Shown here: positions 1 to 9,745 of the stretch, piece by piece
How positions within the stretch are numbered: the stretch's first letter is position 1
Layout: each line of letters starts with the position of its first letter
Source: Microvirga sp. SRT01
Lineage (GTDB): Bacteria > Pseudomonadota > Alphaproteobacteria > Sphingomonadales > Sphingomonadaceae
Assembly: GCA_018139225.1 (NCBI GenBank)
Contig: JAGSNX010000001.1
Location: 434,001 to 498,000, forward strand
Direction: 5' to 3'
Length of the DNA stretch: 64,000 bases
Made by a program: the position numbers and the translations under genes
Notes under the pieces: model-generated
Told to the model about the DNA's origin: nothing
Databases searched by the model: none
What the model saw: the letters and a program-made list of their open reading frames with translations, nothing else

Positions 1-810
1 CGGATAGGGCATGCCGATGAAGTACAGCGCCAGCCCGGTGACGATCCCCAGCACCACGTTGATCGCGGTGATCGTGCCCAGATAGGCGGACACGTCGTCG
101 ACCACGTCCTGAATGACCCGCGCGGTCGCCATCGCCCCGTCGAAGCTGGTCCGCCCGGTGATCGTCTTCTGCCGCATCCGCGTCCAGCCGGACAGGAAGA
201 AGAAGATGATGAGCACCGCGAACAGGAACTGGACGATGACCGCGGGGGCGGATGTCGCCGCAAGCTCCAGAATAGAACTGGGCGGCGCAACGGCGGCGGT
301 TGGGGACCGCTTCACCGGCGTCGACGCGATCTGCCTCAGCGTCTTGTTCACATAGGATTCGAGGTTCGAATACAGGTCGAACAACGGCTGCAAATTGTCC
401 TGGATCCGGTCGAGCCGCGTCGGCAGCAGCCGGAAGAAGTCGGTCGCCGGCACCACGATCGCCGCGATCGCGACGTTGGCGGCGATCAGGAACAGCAGCA
501 GGCAGATGATCGCCGCGATCGGCGACGGCACCCTTCTCCGCTCCAGCCACTCCAGCAGCGGCACCAGCGCCACCGCGATGACGAGCGCGGTGGTCAGCGG
601 CAGGAAGAACTCCGCCCCCTCCTTCAGCGCGAAGGGCAGCGCGAAGGCCAATCCCGCTCCCGCCGTCAGCGTCAACGCGGCGAGCAGCCGGTCACGCCGC
701 ATCGCGATGCGCAGCGCATCGTCAGCGCCCACCCCGGCGGGGATGCCCATCATGTCGTCGGGCACCATGTCGGAAGGGTCGAGGTCAGAGAGGTCTTCGC
801 GATCGGCCAT
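1..810 (-). CDS. AI-2E family transporter, C-terminus cut by window edge
   Basis: The gene is open from an ATG at 810 to the left edge (270 codons), so its C-terminal part is missing. It begins MADREDLSDLDPSDM, an acidic cytoplasmic leader. Two adjacent hydrophobic segments follow at about residues 40-80, a third at about 95-115, a loop region, then segments at about 195-215 and 245-265. The pattern and the stretch near FFLSGWTRMR fit the AI-2E/YdiK/PerM family of polytopic inner-membrane proteins. The substrate is unknown; the family name comes from one autoinducer-2 exporter and most members are uncharacterised permeases. It sits 9 bp after the stop of the gene at 820-2238 on the same strand, so the two are probably co-transcribed. 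Confidence 0.75.
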   Translation of the reverse strand, partial: MADREDLSDLDPSDMVPDDMMGIPAGVGADDALRIAMRRDRLLAALTLTAGAGLAFALPFALKEGAEFFLPLTTALVIAVALVPLLEWLERRRVPSPIAAIICLLLFLIAANVAIAAIVVPATDFFRLLPTRLDRIQDNLQPLFDLYSNLESYVNKTLRQIASTPVKRSPTAAVAPPSSILELAATSAPAVIVQFLFAVLIIFFFLSGWTRMRQKTITGRTSFDGAMATARVIQDVVDDVSAYLGTITAINVVLGIVTGLALYFIGMPYP

Positions 811-819
811 CCCGCCACT

Positions 820-2238
820 CTACGCGGTTTCCAGGCCTCCGCCATCGACGATATGACTAGGTCCAGAGGCTTTGGGTTCAGAGGCTTGGGGTGCCGGGGC
901 TCGGGCGGCGCGCCGGATCAGCATCGCCAGCATCCACCCCGCCGCAACGATGACGAACGGCATCGCCGGATAGTGATAGCGCGTCTGCCCCGTGAAGCCG
1001 AACGCGGTCAGCGTCGCGAAGGCCGGCATCGCCCCCATCAGCAGCATCGGCGCATCCCGCCCCCGCCACCGCGCCCGCAGTGCCACCGCAAACGCTATCA
1101 CTGCCAAAGCGAGCATCGCCATATACAGCGCCTGATCGGCCGCCCGCACCAGCGTCAACGTGCGGCCAGCTTGCGGGTAGCTGGCGTCGAGGTTCCAGAA
1201 CGCGTCACCGTCCTTGGCCCATAGCAGCGCGATCTTGGTCGGGCCGAGCGCCACCCAAGCGGCGGGATGCGCGACGATCCACTCCTTCGCCGCCCTCTTG
1301 AACCGCCGGTCCACTTCCACCTGTCGCGCGACGCGCTCACTGTAGGGGATGCCGACGACGCGATCCCATTCCGGCGTCCGCTCCCACGCATACCAGCCGC
1401 CAGTCGCATGCGGGTTCGCGCCGTAATACAGCGACACGCCGCCATTGGTGGACACCGGCACGACCGCTTCCAGCGCGCGATAGTTGCGGACCGTCCACGG
1501 CAGCACCACCGCCGCCATCGCCACATGCACGATCACCGCCGCCTTCAGCGCGTCGCGCCAGCGATAATCGCGCCAGACGATCGTCATCGCGATCAGCAGC
1601 CCGGCCGGGAACATCAGCATCTGCGCCCGCATCAGCGTGGCGACGCCGAACAACAGCCCCGCCGCGACCAGCGCGAGGCGGCGCCGTCGTCCTCCGACCA
1701 GCAGCGCAAACGCCGCCATCGTCACCGCCGTCGACGTCGCCTCCGACGTGGTGGTGCCGGTATAGACGATATGCGCGGGATAGATGGCGTAGAGCAGCCC
1801 CGCCAGCCGCGCGCCAGTCTCGTCGGTCCCGACCAGCCGTGCACACCGCAGCACCAGCGCCAGGATCGTCGCCGCCGCGATCAGGTTCAGCGCAATCGGC
1901 CCCGCCAGCGACGGCCCGCACAGCCACAGGCTCGCCGCCAGCAACGCAGGGTAACCGACGGGCCAGAACGCAGTCGGGTGCCCCGCCTCCTGATACCCCA
2001 TCCCGCGCGCCATCTCGGCCGCGCGCACCAGATACCATTCGCCGTCCGACGACGGCACCTGCGGAAACGCCAGCACGAACGCCAGTCTCAGTGCGATCGC
2101 CAGCACGAACAGTGCCGGCACGACCCAGCGCGCCATCAACAGCCGTTCCAGTCGTGCAGCGATCATCGTCATCGACCGCGACCCAGCCACGGCCGATGGC
2201 GATGCGCCACCCCGGAAGGCAGTTAACGAACGCCGCAT
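820..2238 (-). CDS. ArnT/PMT-like glycosyltransferase family 39 membrane protein
   Basis: This 472-residue polytopic membrane protein has about ten hydrophobic helices. The first starts near MARWVVPALFVLAIALRLAF. It is followed by a periplasmic loop with SSDGEWYLVRAAEMARG and the motif WPVGYPALLA, the usual first-loop architecture of GT39/GT83 (ArnT or dolichyl-phosphate-mannose-type) transferases. Such enzymes move a sugar from a polyprenyl-phosphate donor to a lipid or protein on the outer face of the inner membrane; the donor and acceptor here are unknown. The start is uncertain: in-frame ATGs at 2172 and 2166 lie nearer the first helix, and none has a strong Shine-Dalgarno sequence. It lies upstream of, and close to, the AI-2E-type gene. 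Confidence 0.6.
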   Translation of the reverse strand: MRRSLTAFRGGASPSAVAGSRSMTMIAARLERLLMARWVVPALFVLAIALRLAFVLAFPQVPSSDGEWYLVRAAEMARGMGYQEAGHPTAFWPVGYPALLAASLWLCGPSLAGPIALNLIAAATILALVLRCARLVGTDETGARLAGLLYAIYPAHIVYTGTTTSEATSTAVTMAAFALLVGGRRRRLALVAAGLLFGVATLMRAQMLMFPAGLLIAMTIVWRDYRWRDALKAAVIVHVAMAAVVLPWTVRNYRALEAVVPVSTNGGVSLYYGANPHATGGWYAWERTPEWDRVVGIPYSERVARQVEVDRRFKRAAKEWIVAHPAAWVALGPTKIALLWAKDGDAFWNLDASYPQAGRTLTLVRAADQALYMAMLALAVIAFAVALRARWRGRDAPMLLMGAMPAFATLTAFGFTGQTRYHYPAMPFVIVAAGWMLAMLIRRAARAPAPQASEPKASGPSHIVDGGGLETA

Positions 2239-2309
2239 TCGCCGCTTGCTCGGGCAACACGGTTAACGGTTGCTCACCATGTCCCCCGCCGGGACGAAAA
2301 GCGCGCCGC

Positions 2310-4043
2310 TCAGACGGCGAACAGCGCCTTCAACTCGGACTTCACGATCTTGCCATTGGCGTTGCGCGGCAGCGTGTCGGCCACGAAGCGGATCGCGACG
2401 GGCACCTTGAAGCCGGCGAGTCGCGCCCGCACCCACTCCTGCAACTCCGCCTCGCTCGCTTCGCACCCGGGGCAGAGGTGGACCACCGCCGCCGGCTCCT
2501 CCCCCAGCGTCCGGTGGGGGATACCGATCAGCGCGCAGTCGGTGACGGCGGGATGCGCGTAGAGGACGTTCTCGACCTCGATCGAATAGATGTTCTCGCC
2601 ACCGCGGATGACCATGTCCTTGGCGCGGTCGACGATGAACAGGAAGCCGTCCTCGTCCACCCGCGCCAGATCGCCGGTTCGCACCCACCCGTCGACGAAG
2701 GTCGCGGCGCTGTCCTCCGGCCGGTTCCAGTACCCGCGCGCGATCATCGGCCCGCGCGCCCATAGCTCCCCGATCGTGCCGACCGGCAGCTCGGTGACCC
2801 CGTCCTCTGCGACGATCTTCAGGTCCGCGACGGCGACGGGCGGCCCGGCGCTGTCCGGCCGCATAAGATACTCCTCGCCGCTATGATGCGTCAGCGTCGC
2901 GCACGTTTCCGTCATGCCCCAGCCATTGCCGGGCAATGCACCCAGTTCCTCGTGGATGCGCTTCACCAGTTCGGGCGCGGACGGCGCGCCGCCGTAGGCG
3001 ATCGATTCGAGCGACGACAGGTCGTACCGGCCCCGGTCGGGATGCTCCAGCAACTGCCACGCGATCGTCGGCACCCCGCCGGTGATGTTCACCCGCTCCC
3101 GCTCGATGATCTCGAACGCGCGGATCGTGTCCCATTTGCGCATGAAGATCATCGTGCTCCCTGTCGCGATCGCCGGCATCAGCGCCGCCGAACAGGCGGT
3201 GACGTGGAACAGCGGGATCACCGTCAGCAGCACTCGGGGGCTCGGCGGCACCGGCATCTCCCCCCGCCGCAACGCGCTGCGTGCCGAGGAATAACCGTTC
3301 GACAGCACGTTGCTCATCAGGTTGCGATGCGTGACCAGCGCCCCCTTCGGCGCGCCCGTCGTACCGCTGGTATAGAAGATCGCGGCGTCGTCCTCCGGTA
3401 CCACGGCGACATCGGGCAGCGGCGCATCCGGCAACCGCGCCCAGTCGTGCGGCGTCCCGATCGCATCCTCCAGCCGATCCGCAATGCCGTCCAGCGCCGT
3501 CGAGGCGCGCGCGACCAGCACATGCTCCAGCGCCGGAGCCGCCGCATAACGCTCCGCCAGCCGCGCATGACGTTCGTCGTCTACGATCAGCACCCTCGCC
3601 CCGGAATCGGTCAGCCCGTATTCCAGCTCCGCGCCCGTCCACCACGCGTTGAGCGGCACCGCGACCGCGCCCAGCGCGGTGATCGCGAAGAACGCCACCG
3701 GCCATTCCGGCAGGTTCCGCATCGCCAGCGCGACGCGGTCGCCCCGCCCGACACCCAGTCCCACCAGATGCGCGGCCAGCGCCGCCACTGCCCGGTGATT
3801 GGCCTCGTACGTCACCCGCTCGTCCTCGTGGATCACGAACAGCTGATCGCCCGCCGCGCGCGACGCGCCGATGAACCGCGGCAGCGACGGCGGCGCATTC
3901 TTCCAGATGCGCGTCAGCACGCCGCGGATCGCCACTTCGTCCATCTCGAACGGCGCACCCGGCGCGGTCAGCAGCGCCTTCGCCTGCGTCAGGGGCATGG
4001 CGGGCCAGTTCGGGTCGACGGAAATGGTCGGCTGACTGGCCAT
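2310..4043 (-). CDS. Acyl-CoA synthetase (class I adenylate-forming enzyme)
   Basis: This 577-residue AMP-binding enzyme would activate a carboxylic acid to acyl-AMP and then acyl-CoA. The P-loop-like motif A3 is visible as YTSGTTGAPKG, A5 as NGWGMTET, the hinge region as GWVRTGDLARVDEDGF followed by DRAKDMVIRGGENI, and the C-terminal A10 lysine motif as LPRNANGKIVKSELK. This is a complete, full-length family member. The chain length or ring structure of the substrate cannot be read from the sequence. It is divergent from the FadB-type gene at 4191 with a 147-bp shared promoter region. Its neighbours suggest that it feeds acids into the adjacent beta-oxidation block. Confidence 0.85.
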   Translation of the reverse strand: MASQPTISVDPNWPAMPLTQAKALLTAPGAPFEMDEVAIRGVLTRIWKNAPPSLPRFIGASRAAGDQLFVIHEDERVTYEANHRAVAALAAHLVGLGVGRGDRVALAMRNLPEWPVAFFAITALGAVAVPLNAWWTGAELEYGLTDSGARVLIVDDERHARLAERYAAAPALEHVLVARASTALDGIADRLEDAIGTPHDWARLPDAPLPDVAVVPEDDAAIFYTSGTTGAPKGALVTHRNLMSNVLSNGYSSARSALRRGEMPVPPSPRVLLTVIPLFHVTACSAALMPAIATGSTMIFMRKWDTIRAFEIIERERVNITGGVPTIAWQLLEHPDRGRYDLSSLESIAYGGAPSAPELVKRIHEELGALPGNGWGMTETCATLTHHSGEEYLMRPDSAGPPVAVADLKIVAEDGVTELPVGTIGELWARGPMIARGYWNRPEDSAATFVDGWVRTGDLARVDEDGFLFIVDRAKDMVIRGGENIYSIEVENVLYAHPAVTDCALIGIPHRTLGEEPAAVVHLCPGCEASEAELQEWVRARLAGFKVPVAIRFVADTLPRNANGKIVKSELKALFAV

Positions 4044-4190
4044 GCAAGGCGTCCTTTATCAATGACTCGAATATCGGGTCCGGCGGTTTAGGATTGATTC
4101 ACGCGCCGCTCAAGGCGATAGAGCGGGCAACGATTAGAATTCAGGGTATGGCGAAACGATGACACGCCGGCCCATCCACAGGAGACGTGC

Positions 4191-6218
4191 ATGACCTCGC
4201 CCATCCGTACCGAGCGCCACGACGACATCCTCGTCATCATCTCGGACAATCCGCCCGTGAACGCGCTGGGTGCGGCGGTACGGACGGGTCTGGAGGGCGC
4301 GATCAAGCAGGGCGTGGCCGATGCCTCGATCGCCGCGATGGTCATACGCTGCGACGGCCGCACCTTCTTCGCGGGCGCCGACATCACCGAATTCGGCAAG
4401 CCCCCGGTCGAGCCGCTGTTGCCCACGCTCGTCGACATGATTGAGGCGTCGTCCAAGCCCGTCGTCGCCGCGATCCACGGCACTGCCTTCGGCGGCGGGT
4501 GCGAGGTCGCGATCGGCTGTCACTACCGGATCGCCGTTCCCTCCGCGAAGCTCGGCACGCCCGAGGTGAAGCTGGGCCTGCTCCCCGGTGCGGGCGGCAC
4601 GCAGCGGCTGCCGCGCCTCGCCGGCGTCGCACTGGCGCTGGAACTGACCGCCAAGGGCGATCCGATCTCCGCGAAGAAGGCGCTCGACGCCGGCCTGATC
4701 GACCGGCTCGCAGGCGAGGACTCGCTGGAGGCGGATGCCATCGCCTTCGCCAACGAGGTCAAGACGAAGCGCCCGATCCCCCGCGCGTCGGAGCGCGAGG
4801 TCGCCGCCGACGCCGACGCCGTTGCCAGCTTCAAGAAGGACAATGCCCGCCGCTTCCGCGGCTTCGAGGCGCCCGCCGCCAATATCGCCTGCGTCGAGAA
4901 GGCGACCAGTTCCTCCTTTGCCGACGGCATCGCCTTCGAACGGCAGGAATTCATGCGCCTGATGATGGGCGTCCAGTCTGCCGCACAACGCCACATCTTC
5001 TTCGCCGAGCGTCAGGCGTCGAAGATCGACGACGTGCCCGCCGACATCCCTCTGCGGCCGATCGCCCGCGTCGGCGTGATCGGGGCCGGTACGATGGGCG
5101 GCGGCATTTCGATGAACTTCCTGTCCGCCGGCATCCCGGTGACGATCGTCGAAATGCAGGCCGAGGCGCTCGACCGCGGCACCGGCACGATGCGCAGGAA
5201 TTACGAGGCGACCGCCGCCAAGGGCCGCATGAAGCCCGAACAGGTCGAAGCTGCGATGGCCGCGCTGAAGCCGACGCTCGACTTCGCCGATCTCGCCGAA
5301 TGCGACCTCATCATCGAGGCGGTGTACGAGAATATGGACGTGAAGAAGGAGATCTTCACGAAGCTGGACGGCATCGCCAAGCCCGGCGCGATCCTCGCGT
5401 CGAACACCTCCTATCTCGACATCGACGAAATCGCCGCCGTCACCGCGCGTCCGCAGGACGTGGTCGGCATGCACTTCTTCTCCCCCGCCAACGTCATGAA
5501 GCTGCTGGAGGTCGTGCGCGGCGAAAAGACGGCGGGCGACGTGCTGGCGACCGTCATGGCGCTCGCCAAGAAGATCCGGAAAGTCGCGGTCGTCGCCGGC
5601 GTCACGTACGGCTTCATCGGCAATCGCATGCTGATGCCGCGTCAGGTGGAGGCGACCAAGCTGCTGCTCGAAGGCGCGACGCCCGAGCAGATCGACCGCG
5701 TCCATGTCGCGTTCGGCATGCCGATGGGGCCGTTCCAGATGGCCGACCTCGCCGGCGTCGACATCGGCTGGCACCGCGACCCGACCCGGATCGAGAACAT
5801 CCGCGACGCGCTCGCCGCCGAGAACCGCTGGGGTCAGAAGACCAAGGCGGGCTTCTACGACTATGACGAGAAGCGCACGCCATCGAACAGCGCCCGCGTC
5901 GCCGAGATCATCGACGACTTCCGCAAGCGCGAGGGCGTCACCCCGCGTGAGATCACGGAGGACGAGATCGTCGCCCGCACGCTCTACACGATGGTCAACG
6001 AAGGCGCGCTGATCCTGGAGGAAGGCAAGGCGCAGCGGGCGTCGGACATCGATGTCGTCTGGATCTACGGCTATGGCTGGCCCGTCTACCGCGGCGGTCC
6101 GATGTTCTGGGCGCAGTCCGAAGGCTTGGCAAAGGTCGTCGCCGGGCTGGAGCAATACGGCTTCCCCGTCGCCCGGTCGCTGAAGGACGCGGCGTCATCG
6201 GGTGGACGGCTGAAGTAG
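4191..6218 (+). CDS. Bifunctional enoyl-CoA hydratase / 3-hydroxyacyl-CoA dehydrogenase (FadB-type, monodomain fusion)
   Basis: This 675-residue protein carries two steps of beta-oxidation: hydration of trans-2-enoyl-CoA and NAD-dependent oxidation of 3-hydroxyacyl-CoA. The N-terminal crotonase domain (about 1-190) shows [13 protein letters not shown] and [18 protein letters not shown], which hold the two catalytic Glu residues. The NAD-binding Rossmann domain begins near residue 300 with [16 protein letters not shown]. The dehydrogenase His is in [19 protein letters not shown], followed by the C-terminal helical domain. The length suits the peroxisomal-type or FadJ-like fusions. An AGGAGA element lies just before the ATG at 4191. 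It is the first gene of a plus-strand catabolic block with two acyl-CoA dehydrogenases and TesB. Confidence 0.9.
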   Translation: MTSPIRTERHDDILVIISDNPPVNALGAAVRTGLEGAIKQGVADASIAAMVIRCDGRTFFAGADITEFGKPPVEPLLPTLVDMIEASSKPVVAAIHGTAFGGGCEVAIGCHYRIAVPSAKLGTPEVKLGLLPGAGGTQRLPRLAGVALALELTAKGDPISAKKALDAGLIDRLAGEDSLEADAIAFANEVKTKRPIPRASEREVAADADAVASFKKDNARRFRGFEAPAANIACVEKATSSSFADGIAFERQEFMRLMMGVQSAAQRHIFFAERQASKIDDVPADIPLRPIARVGVIGAGTMGGGISMNFLSAGIPVTIVEMQAEALDRGTGTMRRNYEATAAKGRMKPEQVEAAMAALKPTLDFADLAECDLIIEAVYENMDVKKEIFTKLDGIAKPGAILASNTSYLDIDEIAAVTARPQDVVGMHFFSPANVMKLLEVVRGEKTAGDVLATVMALAKKIRKVAVVAGVTYGFIGNRMLMPRQVEATKLLLEGATPEQIDRVHVAFGMPMGPFQMADLAGVDIGWHRDPTRIENIRDALAAENRWGQKTKAGFYDYDEKRTPSNSARVAEIIDDFRKREGVTPREITEDEIVARTLYTMVNEGALILEEGKAQRASDIDVVWIYGYGWPVYRGGPMFWAQSEGLAKVVAGLEQYGFPVARSLKDAASSGGRLK

Positions 6219-6225
6219 ATGCGTT

Positions 6226-6339
6226 CCTCCCCTGCAAGGGGAGGTGGCAGGCCGCAGGCCTGACGGAGGGGTGATGCGCCAACGAGAGCGCACAACCCCT
6301 CCACCAGCTTCGCTGGTCCCCCTCCCCTTGCAGGGGAGG
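6226..6339. repeat. Palindromic intergenic repeat pair (family 1)
   Basis: A 19-bp palindromic unit at 6226-6244 (CCTCCCCT..AGGGGAGG) and its exact reverse complement at 6321-6339 bracket a 114-bp element filling the gap between the FadB-type gene and the next acyl-CoA dehydrogenase. A second inner inverted pair (GGTGGCAGGC..GCCTG and CCACCAGC..GCTGG) makes the whole element foldable. Similar elements are common between genes in sphingomonads. It could act as an attenuator or mRNA-stabilising stem in this operon. Confidence 0.65.
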
Positions 6340-6357
6340 CCCAAGAAAGAGGACATC

Positions 6358-7536
6358 ATGACCGACCTCGACACCTTCCGCACCGACACCCGCGCCTGGC
6401 TGGAGGCGAACTGCCCGCCAGAGATGCGCAAGCCCGTGCGCTCGGAAGCGGACGTGTGCTGGGGCGGTCGCCGCTTCGAACCCTCCTGCCCCGAGCAGAA
6501 ACAGTGGCTCGACACGATGGCCGCGCGCGGCTGGACCGTGCCCGACTGGCCGACGCAATACGGCGGTGGCGGGCTTTCTCCGGCCGAAACCAAGGTCCTG
6601 CGCGAGGAGATGAAAGCGATCGGCGCCCGGTCGCCGCTCAACAGCTTCGGCATCTCGATGCTCGGGCCGGCGCTTCTGAAATACGGCACGGAGGAGCAGA
6701 AGCTCGATCATCTGCCGAAGATCGCCCGCGGCGAGATCCGCTGGTGCCAGGGCTATTCCGAACCCAACGCCGGCTCCGACCTCGCCAGCCTCGCGACCAG
6801 TGCGGAGGATAACGGCGACCATTATATCGTCAACGGCCAAAAGGTCTGGACCAGCTATGCCGACAAGGCCGACTGGATATTCTGCCTCGTCCGCACCGAC
6901 AAATCGTCGAAGCAAGGCGGCATCAGCTTCGTGCTGTTCGACATGGAGTCGCCCGGCGTCTCCACCAGGCCGATCCTGCTCATCAGCGGCTATTCGCCCT
7001 TCTGCGAAACCTTCTTCGACGATGTGAAGGTGCCCAAGATCAACCGCATCCACGACGAGAACAAGGGCTGGGACGTCGCCAAATACCTGCTCGGCCACGA
7101 GCGTGAGATGATCTCCGGCATGGGTCTCGGCGAGGGCAAGGATCTGCTCATCGCAGGCGCGCTCGCGACGATCGGCACCGACGAACAGGGTCGGCTAGCC
7201 GATCCGCTGCTCCGCGCCCAGATCGCGCAGTTCCAGGTCCGCGCGAAGGCTTTCGCGGCGATGTCGGAGCGCTTCATCGACGAACTCAAGGCCGGCCGCG
7301 CCCACCCCGCCCAGCCGTCGATGATGAAATATTACGGGACCGAGCTGAACAAGGATCGTCACGAACTGCAGATGGCGGGCGGCGGCTCCGACGCGCTGGA
7401 GTGGGAGAGCGACGCCGGCCGCACCGGTGCCCTGCCCCGCGCATGGCTCCGCACCAAGGCGAACTCGATCGAAGGCGGCACGTCGGAGATCCAGCTCAAC
7501 ATCATCGCCAAGCGGATCCTGGATCTACCTTCCTAA
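6358..7536 (+). CDS. Acyl-CoA dehydrogenase, catalytic subunit type
   Basis: This 392-residue flavoprotein removes two hydrogens from the alpha-beta bond of an acyl-CoA, passing electrons to ETF. The start chosen is the ATG at 6358, preceded by GAGG; upstream codons belong to the repeat element. The family features are seen in order: an N-terminal helical domain, the flavin-binding segment CQGYSEPNAGSDLASL, KVWTSYADKADW, and at the C-terminus the catalytic base motif NSIEGGTSEIQ with Glu372. It is paired with the next gene, which lacks that motif, so the two may form a heteromeric enzyme. The layout, with YGGGGLSPAE near the start, resembles the FadE subfamilies used for branched, steroid-like or long substrates. 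Confidence 0.85.
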   Translation: MTDLDTFRTDTRAWLEANCPPEMRKPVRSEADVCWGGRRFEPSCPEQKQWLDTMAARGWTVPDWPTQYGGGGLSPAETKVLREEMKAIGARSPLNSFGISMLGPALLKYGTEEQKLDHLPKIARGEIRWCQGYSEPNAGSDLASLATSAEDNGDHYIVNGQKVWTSYADKADWIFCLVRTDKSSKQGGISFVLFDMESPGVSTRPILLISGYSPFCETFFDDVKVPKINRIHDENKGWDVAKYLLGHEREMISGMGLGEGKDLLIAGALATIGTDEQGRLADPLLRAQIAQFQVRAKAFAAMSERFIDELKAGRAHPAQPSMMKYYGTELNKDRHELQMAGGGSDALEWESDAGRTGALPRAWLRTKANSIEGGTSEIQLNIIAKRILDLPS

Positions 7537-7544
7537 CCGAGAAT

Positions 7545-7654
7545 CCCTCTCCCTTTGGGAGAGGGAAGGAGCCGCGCAGCGTGGCGGAAGGGTGAGGGTC
7601 ACCGACGGCGTTCGCGCCCTGCCCTCACCCCAACCCTCTCCCAGTGGGAGAGGG
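7545..7654. repeat. Palindromic intergenic repeat pair (family 2)
   Basis: Palindromes CCCTCTCCC-TTT-GGGAGAGGG (7545-7565) and CCCTCTCCC-AGT-GGGAGAGGG (7634-7654) flank a GC-rich core containing GTGAGGG and CCCTCAC. The element fills the gap between the two paired acyl-CoA dehydrogenases, and the ribosome binding site AAGGAG of the second begins 2 bp after it. It differs in sequence from the element at 6226-6339. Confidence 0.65.
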
Positions 7655-7668
7655 AGAAGGAGATATCG

Positions 7669-8796
7669 ATGCCCCTCTACCTCACCGAAGACCAGACGAC
7701 GCTTCAGGACACGATCCGCGACTTCGTCGCCGACGCCGCGCCCGTTTCCCACCTGCGTGCGCTCCGCGATGCCGACGATCCCATCGGCTTCTCCCGCGAC
7801 CTGTGGAAGCAGTTCGCGGAGATGGGCTTCACCGGCATCCTGATCGGCGAGGATCAGGGCGGCCTCGGCATGGGCCATGTCGAGGCGGGCGTCGTGCTGG
7901 AGGAGATCGGCCGCAACCTGTCGCCCTCCCCCTTCCTCACCACCGCCGTCGCCGCGGTCGAGGCGTTGCGCGGCACGGCGCAGGCCGACCGCTGGTTTCC
8001 CGGCATCGTTGCGGGCGAGACCGTCGCCGCGCTGGCGATCGACGAAGCCGCCAAGCACCGCGACCACGTCGACCTGAAAGCGGAGCGCTCCGGCAACGGC
8101 TTCCGCCTGACCGGCCGCAAGCAGTTCGTGACGCACGCCCACGTCGCCGACATGCTGATCGTCGCCGCCCGCACTGCCGGCAGCGCGAGCGACCGCGACG
8201 GCATCACCCTGTTCGCCGTTCCGCGCGACGCCGCGAAGCTCGACATCCGGCCCGAACGCCTCGCCGACTCCAGCATCGCCGCGCACCTCGACTTCGACGG
8301 TGTGGAGGTCGATGCCGACGCCGTGATCGGAGAGGTCGACGCCGGCCGCGTGCCGCTCGATCGCCTGCTGCGCGCCGGCCGGACCGGCGCCTCCGCCGAA
8401 CTGCTCGGCGTCGGCGGCGGCGCGATGGCCATGACGGTCGGCTATCTCAAGCAGCGCAAGCAGTTCGGCGTCACGATCGGCAGCTTCCAGGCGCTCCAGC
8501 ACCGCGCCGCGCATCTTTACAGCGAAATGGAGGTCGCCCGCGCCGCCGTGCTCCGCGCGCAGCAGCTGCTCGACGCCGGCAGCGACCGGGCCGACGAAGC
8601 CGTCTCCGTCGCCAAGGCCATGACGGCGATGGCCACGACACTCAGCGTCAACGAAGGCGTGCAGATGCATGGCGGCATCGGCATGACGGACGAATACGAT
8701 ATCGGCTTCTTCATGAAGCGCGCCCGCGTTCTCGCGGAACTCTGGGGCGACGCCAACTTCCACGCCGACCGGCTGGCGCTCGCCGCGGGCTATTGA
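7669..8796 (+). CDS. Acyl-CoA dehydrogenase homologue without the usual catalytic Glu (partner subunit)
   Basis: This 375-residue acyl-CoA dehydrogenase-fold protein starts at the ATG at 7669, with AAGGAG six bases upstream. The fold is recognisable by RKQFGVTIGSFQALQHR and VQMHGGIGMTDEYDIGFF near the C-terminus. The region where catalytic members have an EGT or EGGTSE motif reads instead ARVLAELWGDANFHADRL, so no Glu base is visible there. In known alpha2-beta2 acyl-CoA dehydrogenases, for example those of actinobacterial steroid side-chain breakdown, one subunit also lacks the base. Adjacent placement after the catalytic-type gene supports a heteromer. The alternative is an independent reductase-like or inactive paralogue. 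Confidence 0.75.
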   Translation: MPLYLTEDQTTLQDTIRDFVADAAPVSHLRALRDADDPIGFSRDLWKQFAEMGFTGILIGEDQGGLGMGHVEAGVVLEEIGRNLSPSPFLTTAVAAVEALRGTAQADRWFPGIVAGETVAALAIDEAAKHRDHVDLKAERSGNGFRLTGRKQFVTHAHVADMLIVAARTAGSASDRDGITLFAVPRDAAKLDIRPERLADSSIAAHLDFDGVEVDADAVIGEVDAGRVPLDRLLRAGRTGASAELLGVGGGAMAMTVGYLKQRKQFGVTIGSFQALQHRAAHLYSEMEVARAAVLRAQQLLDAGSDRADEAVSVAKAMTAMATTLSVNEGVQMHGGIGMTDEYDIGFFMKRARVLAELWGDANFHADRLALAAGY

Positions 8797-8827
8797 TCCG
8801 GCGCGGCGGGGCGGCGAAGGGAAGCGC

Positions 8828-9718
8828 ATGGACCTGAATACCCCCCACGACGCCACGCCGGACGAACTCGCCGCCGCGCTCGTCCAGTTGCTCGACGTCG
8901 AACAGATCGACGTCGACCTGTTCCGCGGCGCGCGCCAGCCCGGCGGCGAGGGGCGCGTCTTCGGCGGCCAGGTGATCGCGCAGGCGCTTCAGGCGGCGCA
9001 AAGGTCGACCGACGGCGAGAAAGTGGCCCACTCGCTCCACGCCTATTTCATGCGCCCGGGCGACGAGAACTTCCCGATCGTCTTCCGCATCGTCCGCGAC
9101 TTCGAAGGCCGCAGCTTCGCCACCCGGCGCGTGATCGCGATGCAGCGCGGGCAGCCGATCCTCAACATGGCCTGCTCGTTCCAGTTGCCGGAGGAAGGGC
9201 TATCGCATCAGGACGCGATGCCCGACGTGCCGCCGCCGGAGGGGCTCGCCAGCGAACACGACCTGCGCCACGCGCTCGCCGCCGAGGTGCCGGAGAAATA
9301 TCATCGCGTCCTGCTGCGCCCACGCCCGATCGAGATGCGGCCGGTATCGGAACGCAGCAGCGTCCGGCCCGAGCCCGGCCCGCCGATCCAGCACGTCTGG
9401 TTCCGCCTCGCCGCGCCGATCGGTGACGATCCCGCCATGCACCGCGCGGTGCTGGCCTATGCCTCCGATATGCGGCTGCTCGGCACCGCGATGGTACCGC
9501 ACGGCGTCGCTTGGCTGACGCCGGGCATGCAGGTCGCCAGCCTCGATCACGCGATCTGGCTGCACGAGCCATTCCGCGCCGATGACTGGCTGTTGTACAC
9601 GATGGATAGTCCGTGGGCCGGCCACGCCCGTGGCCTCAACCGTGGTCGGATCTTCACGCGCGACGGTCGCCTCGTCGCCAGCACCGCGCAGGAAGGGCTG
9701 ATGCGCCGGCGGGGATAA
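8828..9718 (+). CDS. tesB: Acyl-CoA thioesterase II
   Basis: This 296-residue double-hotdog thioesterase hydrolyses acyl-CoA to free acid and CoA in the cytoplasm. The first hotdog shows GRVFGGQVIAQALQAA and HSLHAYFMRPGD. The second shows the catalytic aspartate segment SLDHAIWLHEPFRADDW and the C-terminal AQEGLMR containing the conserved Gln. The length matches TesB. It begins 31 bp after the preceding acyl-CoA dehydrogenase and closes the plus-strand block. Its role there is probably to release CoA from slow or dead-end intermediates. Confidence 0.9.
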   Translation: MDLNTPHDATPDELAAALVQLLDVEQIDVDLFRGARQPGGEGRVFGGQVIAQALQAAQRSTDGEKVAHSLHAYFMRPGDENFPIVFRIVRDFEGRSFATRRVIAMQRGQPILNMACSFQLPEEGLSHQDAMPDVPPPEGLASEHDLRHALAAEVPEKYHRVLLRPRPIEMRPVSERSSVRPEPGPPIQHVWFRLAAPIGDDPAMHRAVLAYASDMRLLGTAMVPHGVAWLTPGMQVASLDHAIWLHEPFRADDWLLYTMDSPWAGHARGLNRGRIFTRDGRLVASTAQEGLMRRRG

Positions 9719-9745
9719 CCCGCGCGCCAGCCCTGCCGTGGTGCG

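Noticed and set aside
4134..6155. 673-codon minus-strand frame antisense to the FadB-type gene
   Set aside because: It is a shadow of codon bias; the plus strand has all catalytic motifs.
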